From NCBI GenBank assembly GCA_023301785.1, contig JALZUF010000194.1, forward strand, positions 1-9,700: a stretch of 9,700 bases of DNA. The letters are read 5' to 3'. Shown in pieces: positions 1 to 6,805 of this stretch. A program made the position numbers and the translations under genes. Below the pieces are notes generated by a model. That model saw only the letters and a list, made by a program, of their open reading frames with translations, did no database searches and had not been told where the DNA came from. This DNA is from Alphaproteobacteria bacterium (lineage in GTDB: Bacteria; Pseudomonadota; Alphaproteobacteria; Micavibrionales; Micavibrionaceae). The stretch's first letter is position 1; the number at the start of each line of letters is the position of its first letter.

Positions 1-207
1 AATAAGATCTTGAAAAATCATATAATTTCTAATTTTTTTTAATCAATAAGCGCCTAAAAGTCAAAGGAAATGCAGTGAAAAGGGGATTTCAACGAAGAAG
101 TCTAATTCTGTTATTTATTTTTTAACCGATTAGGGTCATTATTGTTGAATATATTCGTTTTCTTATCATTCTTATTAGCGAATATTCATGTCGAAAGAAA
201 ATTTAAT

Positions 208-1029
208 ATGAAAATTATTATTATAGATCGAGATCAGCTTGTTTCTCAAATGATTACATCAAAGATACAAAGCGATGAGATTGTCGTTGTTGAAGAGAAT
301 GTAAAAAACGATGCGATTGAAAAAATTTCTCAGGAGCCATTCGATGTTGTGATTATGGATCCTACACCCTTAAAAGACGCGCAAGCAATGATCTTAAATA
401 TTCGCCGCGTTTCACGCACTTATCCTTACATCATCGTGATGGGTGAAGACATTGATACAATCGAGCTTATTCAAAATGGGGCGAACAATGCAATTGAAAA
501 GCCAGTTGATACGGAAAAGTTAAAACGAATACTTTCAAATATTGCCGCTTTAAATGAGTTTTCTGGTCGTCTTTCTAATACGGAAGAAGACTTCCCAAGC
601 GCAGGTGGTGTTATCTCGAAATCAGCGTTTAACCAACTATTTTTATCGAGTATTGATCGCGGATGGCGTTATGCAGAGAATGCACATGTTTTATCTGTTT
701 CAATCGAAAACTATAAAGAGATCCAACAATTAGATGGCGATTTTCATGCGAACTATGGCGCATCAAAATTAGCGCATCATTTAGTAAAGCTTAGACGTCA
801 AAGTGATATTATTGGTCAAACGGGTGTAAACGAATTTTCATTACTGTTGCAGCGGGTTGCCAATGAAACAGAGGCAGAGGATGCCGCAAAGCGTTTTGCA
901 ACGTCGTTGGATGAGATCAATGATTTCATTCCTCCAGAAGGTAACGCGTTAAAAATCCGTGTTTCTTTACTGGCGTTACCGACAGGTAAATCGATGTTTG
1001 ACCAAACTATTTTAAAACAAGCTGCTTAA
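208..1029 (+). CDS. Receiver-domain protein with degenerate GGDEF domain
   Basis: Likely a cytoplasmic signalling protein of 273 residues. Residues 1-115 read as a CheY-like receiver: an acidic N-terminal cluster (IIIIDRD, D7/D9), a candidate phospho-acceptor D51 in VVIMDP, and the conserved lysine K98 in EKPVD. The usual Thr/Ser before the fifth helix is not present (IIVMGED). Residues from about 130 onward follow the GGDEF fold in outline, including RQSDIIG then GVNEF (206-210) and LLLQ. The signature GG(D/E)EF is changed to GVNEF, and the first metal-binding Asp of the DxD-like motif is Ser (SIENYKEI). Diguanylate cyclase activity is therefore unlikely; the domain may bind nucleotide or partners instead. 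I chose ATG 208 because the receiver fold starts there. An in-frame TTG at 142, with AGGG about six bases upstream, would add 22 mostly hydrophobic residues and cannot be excluded. No DNA-binding domain is visible. The partner kinase is not in the window. Confidence 0.75.
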   Translation: MKIIIIDRDQLVSQMITSKIQSDEIVVVEENVKNDAIEKISQEPFDVVIMDPTPLKDAQAMILNIRRVSRTYPYIIVMGEDIDTIELIQNGANNAIEKPVDTEKLKRILSNIAALNEFSGRLSNTEEDFPSAGGVISKSAFNQLFLSSIDRGWRYAENAHVLSVSIENYKEIQQLDGDFHANYGASKLAHHLVKLRRQSDIIGQTGVNEFSLLLQRVANETEAEDAAKRFATSLDEINDFIPPEGNALKIRVSLLALPTGKSMFDQTILKQAA

Positions 1030-1064
1030 GTTCAGATCAAATGTTAATGAGTGAATGAATTAAT

Positions 1065-1093
1065 TTGCTTATCGCATCTTATTCCCTAATAAT
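1065..1093 (+). promoter_or_regulatory. Candidate sigma70-type promoter for the 1131-2396 gene pair
   Basis: TTGCTT (1065-1070) and AATAAT (1088-1093) are separated by exactly 17 bases. The -10 matches TATAAT at five of six positions and the -35 matches at three of six. It lies in the only gap ahead of the gene at 1131, about 38 bases before its start. No terminator is visible after the preceding gene, so read-through is also possible. This is inference from motif spacing. Confidence 0.35.
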
Positions 1094-1130
1094 AGAGTTA
1101 GTTTCAGTGTTGCATTCGCAAACATAACTC

Positions 1131-1442
1131 ATGTCGTGGAATATTATTCTAATGTTTTTATTTTTAAAACAAACATATCAATTTTTCGTTGTAACAATGT
1201 TCATTGCATTGTCGTTTGTTGGCATGTTGATGGGGGCATATATTCTACTAGATAACTCTCCTGAACAAAAAGCGCAGACATACATACAAGCGAGTGCATC
1301 GCAAAACCACATTATAAGTGCGTTATCTTATGTGCCTTATAATACACAATATTGGACGGCACTTGATGATGCCTTAAAGGTGAAAAGCGCTTCAGAACTT
1401 GAAGAAAAACAAATTACTTTGATGCGCTTAAACAACCAGTAA
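1131..1442 (+). CDS. Small membrane-anchored protein, family not recognised
   Basis: A 103-residue protein. Its N-terminal half is hydrophobic, with one clear transmembrane segment at about residues 17-41 (FFVVTMFIALSFVGMLMGAY). A 60-residue soluble tail follows. The tail contains a helix with the spacing A-x2-L-x3-P-x4-x-Y-W-x2-L (ALSYVPYNTQYWTAL), which resembles one TPR-like helical repeat; this is a weak similarity only. No good Shine-Dalgarno precedes ATG 1131. In-frame ATGs at 1152 and 1197 are alternative starts, and the last would still keep most of the membrane segment. The next gene begins 12 bases after the stop on the same strand, so the two are probably co-transcribed and their products may act together in the inner membrane. 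Base composition is AT-rich like its partner. I do not recognise the family. Confidence 0.6.
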   Translation: MSWNIILMFLFLKQTYQFFVVTMFIALSFVGMLMGAYILLDNSPEQKAQTYIQASASQNHIISALSYVPYNTQYWTALDDALKVKSASELEEKQITLMRLNNQ

Positions 1443-1454
1443 AATTTCCCAATA

Positions 1455-2396
1455 ATGGAAAAACAAATCAGATTATTTTTTAGTATTTTTGTTCTGACAA
1501 GTTCAGGACTAATATTATTATTCCAAGAAAACCATAACGTAATCGCTCTCATACTGATGCTAACAGCGATCTTTGGCGTTTTTAGATTTTATGAATATTT
1601 AAATTTAAGAAACCCAGAAATCCCAAAAAATCTAAGTTTATCATCCCGATTACTGTTTGGTCTTAAGGATCAAAAAAGAATAAATTTATTCTTTAATCAA
1701 ATTAATCACCCAAGTTTAATGGCTTTGATTGTCTTTACGATACTCTATGTAATCTGGGCTATTTATTGCAGTCTTCACCCGATCAACATCCCAATACTAG
1801 ATTTCTTCTGGCAACAAAAAAGCCAAATATATGAAGGTTTAAATTTAAATATCCATAAAGGTTATTCTATTATTTTTAGATTATCAGAATGGATGATACC
1901 TATTTTATTTTTTGCCATAGGCATGACGATGTCACTACCTCGTAAAATAAATTTATCCATCGCAATTTTTGGTACAGTTTTGATAGGTGTTATTTTGTAC
2001 GTTAGTAATAATGTCTCTGTTACTAATTATACAGATTACAATTACTTAAGGGGCTTAGGGTTAGGGAGCTACAATAATTTCATGATGGCGCTTAATCAAT
2101 CGCCAGATTCCCAGCCGCAAAGTTTTTTCACAAGGCGCTATATCGAAGCAGGTTTGATTGGTGCGTATGGTCTATATTTTATTTTTGCTCCACTTGCTTT
2201 TGTGTTCGTAAAGACACTGAATAACAAAAACCAGACTATGACTTCTATACTGGCTTTGATCATTTTAGGGGCATTAATGGCGTTCGATTTTTTATATGCC
2301 TTATCGGCGTACGCCCTTTCAATTCAAATTATAATTTTTTCAATTTTGGGTGTTCTGTTTGCAAATCAATTGTACCCACAAAAGACGGATGCTTGA
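1455..2396 (+). CDS. Polytopic inner-membrane protein, possibly O-antigen polymerase/ligase-like
   Basis: A 313-residue protein with about eight candidate transmembrane segments: roughly 5-23, 28-46, 87-107, 146-161, 165-184, 229-252, 262-281 and 283-304. Between the fifth and sixth lies a 40-residue loop, probably periplasmic, with a Gly-rich stretch GLGLGSY (200-206). The loop ends in RRYIEAGLIGAYGL, which leads into the next helix. A Gly-rich loop followed by E-x-G-xx-G at the start of a helix recalls the Wzy/WaaL superfamily of O-antigen polymerases and ligases. However, the protein is shorter than usual for that group, and I see no further diagnostic residues, so the name is tentative. 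It follows the small membrane protein by 12 bases and is likely in the same transcript. Its stop codon lies inside the -35 element of the downstream promoter. No glycosyltransferase or other polysaccharide gene is visible nearby. Confidence 0.55.
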   Translation: MEKQIRLFFSIFVLTSSGLILLFQENHNVIALILMLTAIFGVFRFYEYLNLRNPEIPKNLSLSSRLLFGLKDQKRINLFFNQINHPSLMALIVFTILYVIWAIYCSLHPINIPILDFFWQQKSQIYEGLNLNIHKGYSIIFRLSEWMIPILFFAIGMTMSLPRKINLSIAIFGTVLIGVILYVSNNVSVTNYTDYNYLRGLGLGSYNNFMMALNQSPDSQPQSFFTRRYIEAGLIGAYGLYFIFAPLAFVFVKTLNNKNQTMTSILALIILGALMAFDFLYALSAYALSIQIIIFSILGVLFANQLYPQKTDA

Positions 2397-2421
2397 CAAA
2401 AGAACATAAATAGAACATAAT
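2393..2421 (+). promoter_or_regulatory. Near-consensus promoter with an embedded LexA box
   Basis: The -35 is a perfect TTGACA (2393-2398). The -10 is CATAAT (2416-2421), five of six, and the spacer is exactly 17 bases. The spacer holds GAAC-ATAAATA-GAAC (2402-2416), a perfect match to the direct-repeat operator GAAC-N7-GAAC bound by LexA in Alphaproteobacteria. Both half-sites are followed by A, as is common in that group. The second GAAC overlaps the first base of the -10, so bound LexA would block RNA polymerase. The -35 overlaps the stop codon of the preceding gene. The expected transcript start is near 2428, giving a leader of about 80 bases before the gene at 2508. Motifs and spacing are seen directly; SOS control is inferred from the operator. 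Confidence 0.75.
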
Positions 2422-2457
2422 AGAATCTTCAAATACCCAAAAACCATTTACGACACT

Positions 2458-2487
2458 CGCTTTCTGCATAGGAAAGGCGGGTTTTTT
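2458..2487 (+). terminator. Terminator-like hairpin in the leader of the 2508 gene
   Basis: CGC-TTTC-T (2458-2465) pairs with A-GGAAA-GGCG (2470-2479) around a four-base loop, with one or two bulged G residues, and is followed by GG and a run of six T (2482-2487). This has the form of an intrinsic terminator. It could end the 1131-2396 transcript. It also lies between the LexA-box promoter and its gene, so transcripts from that promoter must read through it. AAAAACC at 2439-2445 can pair with GGTTTTT at 2480-2486, which would tie up the U-tract. That gives a possible alternative structure. Confidence 0.5.
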
Positions 2488-2507
2488 CTTATGAAAGGAC
2501 GACTAAT

Positions 2508-2849
2508 ATGACAACATTACTCCCTAAAGACTCAGACAATAACGTTATCCCCGCACTACGCATGGCCGATAACGGGGCACACACAATAGATGTAACCGCC
2601 GCAGCAACGCGAAATGCCATTGCATTTGCGGAAGAAACAAAGGTCATCAGTATTTATTCGACTGTACCTGTTTACTTAAAATTTGGTGATGCTTCTGTCG
2701 CCACAACCAATACAGATCATTTCTTCCCAGCAGGGACGTACTATGATGTTGCAATCGCTGGCGGTGCTGGTAAGGGCCCACATCATGATTTTATTTCTGT
2801 TATGACTGTTGATGGCAATGGGACATTGTATATCTCAGAAAAAGCATAA
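2508..2849 (+). CDS. Small phage-structural-like protein under LexA-box promoter
   Basis: A 113-residue protein with no signal peptide or membrane segment, predicted mostly beta. The core VPVYLKFGDASV (53-64), then TDHFFPAGTYYDVAI (69-83), then a C-terminal GTLYISEKA, matches the style of small phage virion-associated proteins. Those typically read 'xVYLKxGD..VxAT..D.FLPAG', then a hydrophobic strand, then 'GTLYxSE'. This is pattern recognition, not an alignment, and the exact role (head decoration, fibre or other) is unknown. The start is well supported: GAAAGGA (2493-2499) sits eight bases before ATG 2508. The gene stands alone between its own LexA-box promoter and a strong terminator, with no other phage gene visible on either side. 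That suggests a domesticated or remnant phage gene, or a lone damage-induced cargo gene. Its composition is less AT-rich than the two genes upstream. Confidence 0.7.
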   Translation: MTTLLPKDSDNNVIPALRMADNGAHTIDVTAAATRNAIAFAEETKVISIYSTVPVYLKFGDASVATTNTDHFFPAGTYYDVAIAGGAGKGPHHDFISVMTVDGNGTLYISEKA

Positions 2850-2865
2850 TCCTTAAATTTATAAG

Positions 2866-2911
2866 TTAGGCCGCATTATTGTTTTAAACATGATGTGGCC
2901 TAATATTTTTT
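2866..2911 (+). terminator. Strong intrinsic terminator after the phage-like gene
   Basis: A 14-base-pair stem pairs 2866-2879 with 2890-2903, including two G-T wobbles, around a ten-base loop. The GC-rich part is TTAGGCC / GGCCTAA. It is followed by TA and a run of six T (2906-2911). It begins 16 bases after the stop codon of the 113-residue gene. On the opposite strand the exit from the hairpin has no U-run, so it serves the plus strand rather than recR. Confidence 0.8.
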
Positions 2912-2920
2912 ATACCAAAA

Positions 2921-3019
2921 CGAACTGATAGAATAAGGATGCAATGTTCTTGTTTTTCAATATGTTATCTAAAATGAAGGTCAGGCCACCCCTTAAAAAT
3001 AGGAATCGAACTGATAGAA
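2921..3019. repeat. Pair of 13-bp perfect direct repeats
   Basis: CGAACTGATAGAA occurs at 2921-2933 and again at 3007-3019, 86 bases apart, in the gap between the terminator and the end of recR. The second copy ends seven bases before the recR stop. The 73 bases between them hold no convincing reading frame and no tRNA. On the minus strand there is only a weak hairpin near 2977-2994 (AAGG...CCTT) that might help end recR transcription. The repeats may be the trace of a small duplication or insertion. Confidence 0.5.
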
Positions 3020-3025
3020 GCAAAA

Positions 3026-3622
3026 TTATAAATTACCACGAGCCCTGAGGGCGGTGGATATCGTTCCATCATCCATATAATCCAACTCACCGCCAACAGG
3101 CATACCGTGGGCAAGGCGCGTGATTGTCACCTCTGGATTATCAATTTGATCGACAATGTAATGCGCTGTTGATTGGCCGTCGACCGTGGCGCTTAAGGCC
3201 AAAATAACTTCAGTGATATTATTACCCTTAATATTGGCCATCAAAGACTCTATCTTAAGATCTTGTGGGCCGATCCCATCTAAGGCCGACAGTACACCGC
3301 CTAATACATGATATATACCGCGATACGTACGCGTACGCTCCACAGCCCATAAATCAGCAACGCCTGCGACAACGCAGACTGTATTGCGGTCTCGTTTGGG
3401 GTCGCGGCAAATACGGCAAATTTCACCTTCATCAATATTCCCACACGAATCACAAATCTGCATAATATCGGCGGTGTGATATAAATTTTTGGCTAAGGGG
3501 AGCATAAGCTTTTCTTTGTTGGTCAACATATGCAAGGCAATACGCCTTGCTGAGCGTGATCCCAACCCGGGTAGGGAGGAAAGCTGTTTCACCAATAATT
3601 CTAAAGCACCACCATCATACAT
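3026..3622 (-). CDS. recR: Recombination mediator protein RecR
   Basis: RecR works with RecO (and RecF) to load RecA on gapped single-stranded DNA in the cytoplasm. The 198-residue length is usual for the family. In order: an N-terminal helix-hairpin-helix region with LPGLGSRSARRIALHML (17-33); a four-cysteine zinc finger at C57, C60, C69 and C72 (spacing 2-8-2); a Toprim domain from about residue 80 (TVCVVAGVADLWAVERT, with the acidic E95); and the conserved YHVLGG (104-109). The C-terminus has THLAHGxPxGGELxYxD-like sequence (ITRLAHGMPVGGELDYMDD). ATG 3622 is chosen because the family normally starts about 15 residues before LPGLG. Its Shine-Dalgarno is weak. It starts only nine bases after the lolA stop, so the two are very likely co-transcribed. 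The usual partners dnaX and ybaB are not here. Because SOS and RecFOR share the same DNA-gap signal, its closeness to a LexA box is notable but may be chance. Confidence 0.97.
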   Translation of the reverse strand: MYDGGALELLVKQLSSLPGLGSRSARRIALHMLTNKEKLMLPLAKNLYHTADIMQICDSCGNIDEGEICRICRDPKRDRNTVCVVAGVADLWAVERTRTYRGIYHVLGGVLSALDGIGPQDLKIESLMANIKGNNITEVILALSATVDGQSTAHYIVDQIDNPEVTITRLAHGMPVGGELDYMDDGTISTALRARGNL

Positions 3623-3631
3623 AAGCTCAGC

Positions 3632-4243
3632 TTAATCATTATAGACGGGCTTGTCTCCCTTTGGTGCAATATAGGCAAATAAACTTGCGGGTAATTTTAC
3701 GTTGCGCTTCATGTTGGATAACTTAATTTCTGTTGTCATGCCAGCGGCGTCAATGACTTGCCATTTTTGTAAAGCAAACGGGGCTTCAGAAAAGAATAAT
3801 TTCACAAGGCCCGCGCCATCATCGTCTTTTTGCGCTAGGGTGAAAATCTTATATCCACCCTCTCGTTCAACTTTTTTAACATTTAAATCATTTGTCAGGG
3901 ATAGGTCTTTACGCAGTAAGAAATCAGCAAGTGTTTGACCGATGGGCGCGTTGCTCTGCTCTTTCATTTCACTATCGTAAAAATAGATAAAGATACCATC
4001 CGCAACGATGAAATCATCTGTTTCATTATATTCAAAACGTAACTTACCAGGGCGGTTCAGATAAAATGTTCCGCTTAAACGACTACCGTTATCAGTAGAC
4101 TGAACGAAGTCAGCTTGAACAGTGCCGAGGTTGCGCAAATAATCTTCTGCTTTTTGAACGTCGCCATTAGCTGCTTGTGCGAACATAGGAACAAACATTG
4201 ATAAGCTCAGGAACAATCCTGCAATAAATAAAATTTTCTTCAT
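3632..4243 (-). CDS. lolA: Outer-membrane lipoprotein carrier protein LolA
   Basis: LolA is the periplasmic chaperone that takes lipoproteins released by the LolCDE transporter and carries them to the outer membrane. The 203-residue product begins with a typical Sec signal peptide: MKK, a hydrophobic core to about residue 20, then FAQA-AN, with cleavage near residues 24-25. The mature part shows the family's hallmarks: an early amphipathic helix ending in VQADFVQ (42-48), then a strand and turn with SGTFYLNRPGKLRFEY (57-72), then alternating beta strands through the C-terminus forming the half-barrel. The start is fixed by the signal peptide, although the Shine-Dalgarno is poor. It follows ftsK by 71 bases on the same strand and precedes recR by nine. 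The ftsK-lolA order is common in Proteobacteria. Confidence 0.95.
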   Translation of the reverse strand: MKKILFIAGLFLSLSMFVPMFAQAANGDVQKAEDYLRNLGTVQADFVQSTDNGSRLSGTFYLNRPGKLRFEYNETDDFIVADGIFIYFYDSEMKEQSNAPIGQTLADFLLRKDLSLTNDLNVKKVEREGGYKIFTLAQKDDDGAGLVKLFFSEAPFALQKWQVIDAAGMTTEIKLSNMKRNVKLPASLFAYIAPKGDKPVYND

Positions 4244-4314
4244 AGTTCATTATTATCGTTCATAAAGGGCAAAAATACGGCAGATTGGAGAAAAATTGGG
4301 GTTATTTCAAGTTT

Positions 4315-6777
4315 TTAACCAACTTCTGACATATCACCCGCAAGAATCTCACGCTTACCAACATGGTTTGCTGGGCCAATAACGCCTTGACGTTCCATCT
4401 CTTCAACAATACGTGCGGCGCGATTATAACCGATTTGCAGGTAACGTTGAACGAAGCTGGTAGATGCTTTGCGCTCACGAGTCACAAGTGCGACGGCTTG
4501 ATCATAAAGCTCATCAACTTTTTCTTCTGTGTCACCATACATGCCGCCAAGACCTTCGCCTGTCATGTCGCCGCCACCCGTGGTGATCTCTTCTAAATAG
4601 GATGGCTCTGCTTGCGCTTTCAAATGATTAACCACATTCTCAACATCAGAATCTGAGGAGAAAGGGCCGTGTACGCGTGTGATTTGCCCACCAGCCGCCA
4701 TATAGAGCATATCACCCATACCGAGGAGTTGCTCTGCGCCGCCTTCACCAAGGATTGTACGTGAATCGATTTTGGATGTAACAGCAAAGGATATACGTGT
4801 TGGGAAGTTGGCTTTAATGACACCTGTAATAACATCAACGGATGGACGCTGGGTTGCCATGATAATGTGAATACCTGCCGCACGTGCCATTTGCGCAAGG
4901 CGCTGGATCGCGGCTTCAACATCTTTACCCGCAACAAGCATAAGATCGGCAAACTCATCAACAATCACGACAATGTAAGGTAGGTCGGTTAGATCAAGCG
5001 GTTGTTCCTCGTAGACAGGTTTACCTGTTTCCAAATCAAAACCTGTTTGAACTTTACGCATTAAGGCTTCACCTTTTTTACGTGCTTCGCCTAAACGGGC
5101 GTTATAACCATCAATATTACGTACACCTAATTTTGACATCGCGCGGTAACGTTCTTCCATCTCACTAACAAGCCATTTAAGAGCAACAACAGCCTTACCA
5201 GGTTCAGTTACAACAGGAGACAGAAGGTGTGGGATATCGTCGTAACAGGACAGCTCCAACATCTTAGGGTCGATCATAATGAAACGACATTTCTCTGGTG
5301 GCAGTTGATAGAGCAAAGACAAAATCATCGTGTTTACAGCAACCGATTTACCAGAGCCTGTTGTTCCTGCAACTAATAAGTGAGGCATACGCGCCAAGTC
5401 GGCAATAATAGGCTTACCACCAATATCCTTACCCAAAATAAGCGGCAGCTTTGCTTGTGATTTAGCGTATTCTTTGGCCATCACCATTTCGCGCATATAG
5501 ACGGTTTGGCGTGTTTTATTTGGAATTTCAATACCAATAACATTACGACCAGGCACAACGGCGGCACGTACAGATATGGCAGACATGGAGCGAGCAATAT
5601 CATCAGCCAAACCAATAACACGAGAAGATTTAACCCCTGCGGCAGGCTCAAGCTCATATAATGTAACAACAGGCCCAGGGTGGATGGAGACAATTTCACC
5701 CTTGATATTAAAATCTTCTAGTACGTTTTGAAGCAACTCTGCATTCATACGTAAGGCATTTTCATCCATCTGATCATCATCGTTATCGGCGGGTACTTCT
5801 TGTAATAAATCAGTGCCTGGCAAATCCCATTCGCCACCATCAAAAAGCTGGAAACGCGTTTGAGAGGCAGAAGCGTTTGCATTCGGCGTAGACGCTGTTG
5901 GCGCCACGACCTTAATGGAATTGGCCTTTGTTTCTTCAACTTGCGCGGAAGGCGCAGCCGCTGGTGTACTAATCACGGGCTCTGTACGTTCAATAATCGC
6001 GCTTTTTTCTTTTTCTTTCGTCTTGGCAATTTTAGGGCGCTTTGATTTCAGCAGGTTGCGACTTGGCTTATATTCGTCACTACCGTAATGACGGACCCAA
6101 TCGTAGAAACCAAGGGCTTGTGAAGCGATATAAAGCGCAGCAGACGATGTCCAAAACCACAATAATGAAGCCACATACTTTGCTTCGTTCTTACGAATAG
6201 CACAAGCGTAACCAATGAAAAAACAAGCCCCAACAGCAGCAATAACAGATGTAATGAGGAAAGGTGAGCCTAAGCCTACAAAATGAAAACTATCCGTTAT
6301 TTTTTGTGTAATTAGTTGTCCCGCGCTGCCGCCTAAGTAATTTTGTGAAAGGAAATTACCAGCAGGCACGCGTGAAAACGCAATAGATCCAGCAAATACA
6401 CCGATAACAAGCGACACAATACGGCTCCAAAAATGAGGCATTGGACGGCGTTTGAAAATATTAAAACCCCAAAACATTAATGTCGCGCCAATAAAGACAC
6501 TGGCTAAACCAAAGCTTTGTAAAAAAATGTCGGATGTATTGGCGCCTGATTGGCCTAATAGATTTTCAGGATTACCCAATGTATTTGAAGCGGAGTTTGT
6601 CGAACTATCGTTTCTAGAGTAAGACAAAATTGAGAGAGTTATAAATCCACCAACGGCAAAAAGAGAGAACGCCGTGGCATCAATAATACGACGCGCAACA
6701 AACCCTTGAAAAGCATCGGGAATAATACGGCTTAAGAAGCTTTTATTTTTGACTTTAATTTTGTATTTACGCGCCAT
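4315..6777 (-). CDS. ftsK: DNA translocase FtsK
   Basis: FtsK anchors at the division septum and pumps chromosome DNA toward the dif site, linking segregation to cell division. The 820-residue protein has four to five N-terminal membrane segments (about 32-52, 87-108, 117-136, 170-192, 203-223). A Pro/Ala/Lys-rich linker follows (about 240-310). The motor comprises an alpha domain (about 340-440) and a RecA-like beta domain with Walker A GTTGSGKS (471-478) and Walker B VVIVDEFAD (603-611). ATQRPSVDVITGVIKANFPTRI follows at 641-662. The C-terminal winged-helix gamma domain (about 753-815) reads DELYDQAVALV...QIGYNRAARIVEEMERQGVIGP, which reads the polar KOPS sites. The short linker is usual outside enterics. 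ATG 6777 has AAGG about eight bases upstream. No residue of the ATPase motifs is missing. It is the first gene of the minus-strand run leading to lolA and recR. Confidence 0.98.
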   Translation of the reverse strand: MARKYKIKVKNKSFLSRIIPDAFQGFVARRIIDATAFSLFAVGGFITLSILSYSRNDSSTNSASNTLGNPENLLGQSGANTSDIFLQSFGLASVFIGATLMFWGFNIFKRRPMPHFWSRIVSLVIGVFAGSIAFSRVPAGNFLSQNYLGGSAGQLITQKITDSFHFVGLGSPFLITSVIAAVGACFFIGYACAIRKNEAKYVASLLWFWTSSAALYIASQALGFYDWVRHYGSDEYKPSRNLLKSKRPKIAKTKEKEKSAIIERTEPVISTPAAAPSAQVEETKANSIKVVAPTASTPNANASASQTRFQLFDGGEWDLPGTDLLQEVPADNDDDQMDENALRMNAELLQNVLEDFNIKGEIVSIHPGPVVTLYELEPAAGVKSSRVIGLADDIARSMSAISVRAAVVPGRNVIGIEIPNKTRQTVYMREMVMAKEYAKSQAKLPLILGKDIGGKPIIADLARMPHLLVAGTTGSGKSVAVNTMILSLLYQLPPEKCRFIMIDPKMLELSCYDDIPHLLSPVVTEPGKAVVALKWLVSEMEERYRAMSKLGVRNIDGYNARLGEARKKGEALMRKVQTGFDLETGKPVYEEQPLDLTDLPYIVVIVDEFADLMLVAGKDVEAAIQRLAQMARAAGIHIIMATQRPSVDVITGVIKANFPTRISFAVTSKIDSRTILGEGGAEQLLGMGDMLYMAAGGQITRVHGPFSSDSDVENVVNHLKAQAEPSYLEEITTGGGDMTGEGLGGMYGDTEEKVDELYDQAVALVTRERKASTSFVQRYLQIGYNRAARIVEEMERQGVIGPANHVGKREILAGDMSEVG

Positions 6778-6805
6778 GGAGGAAACCTTGAGAAAGAATG
6801 TTTTT

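Noticed and set aside
10..26. TTGAAA and TATAAT near the left edge as a promoter for the receiver gene
   Set aside because: They are only five bases apart, so they cannot form one promoter. TATAAT at 21-26 could be a -10 with its -35 outside the window.
1337..1552. Minus-strand frame across the junction of the two membrane-protein genes
   Set aside because: It overlaps the ends of two better-supported plus-strand genes and has no coding or regulatory support.
2981..3012. Possible tRNA T-arm on the minus strand (GTTCGATTCC)
   Set aside because: The flanking bases do not form the five-pair T stem and no acceptor or anticodon arm is present.
4245..4261. Second GTTC direct repeat, just upstream of lolA, resembling a LexA box
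   Set aside because: The two GTTC copies are separated by nine bases, not the seven required for the alphaproteobacterial operator, and no promoter surrounds them.
4363..6242. Several open frames antisense to or overlapping ftsK
   Set aside because: They have no ribosome sites, and no recognisable protein pattern. They mirror the codon structure of ftsK.
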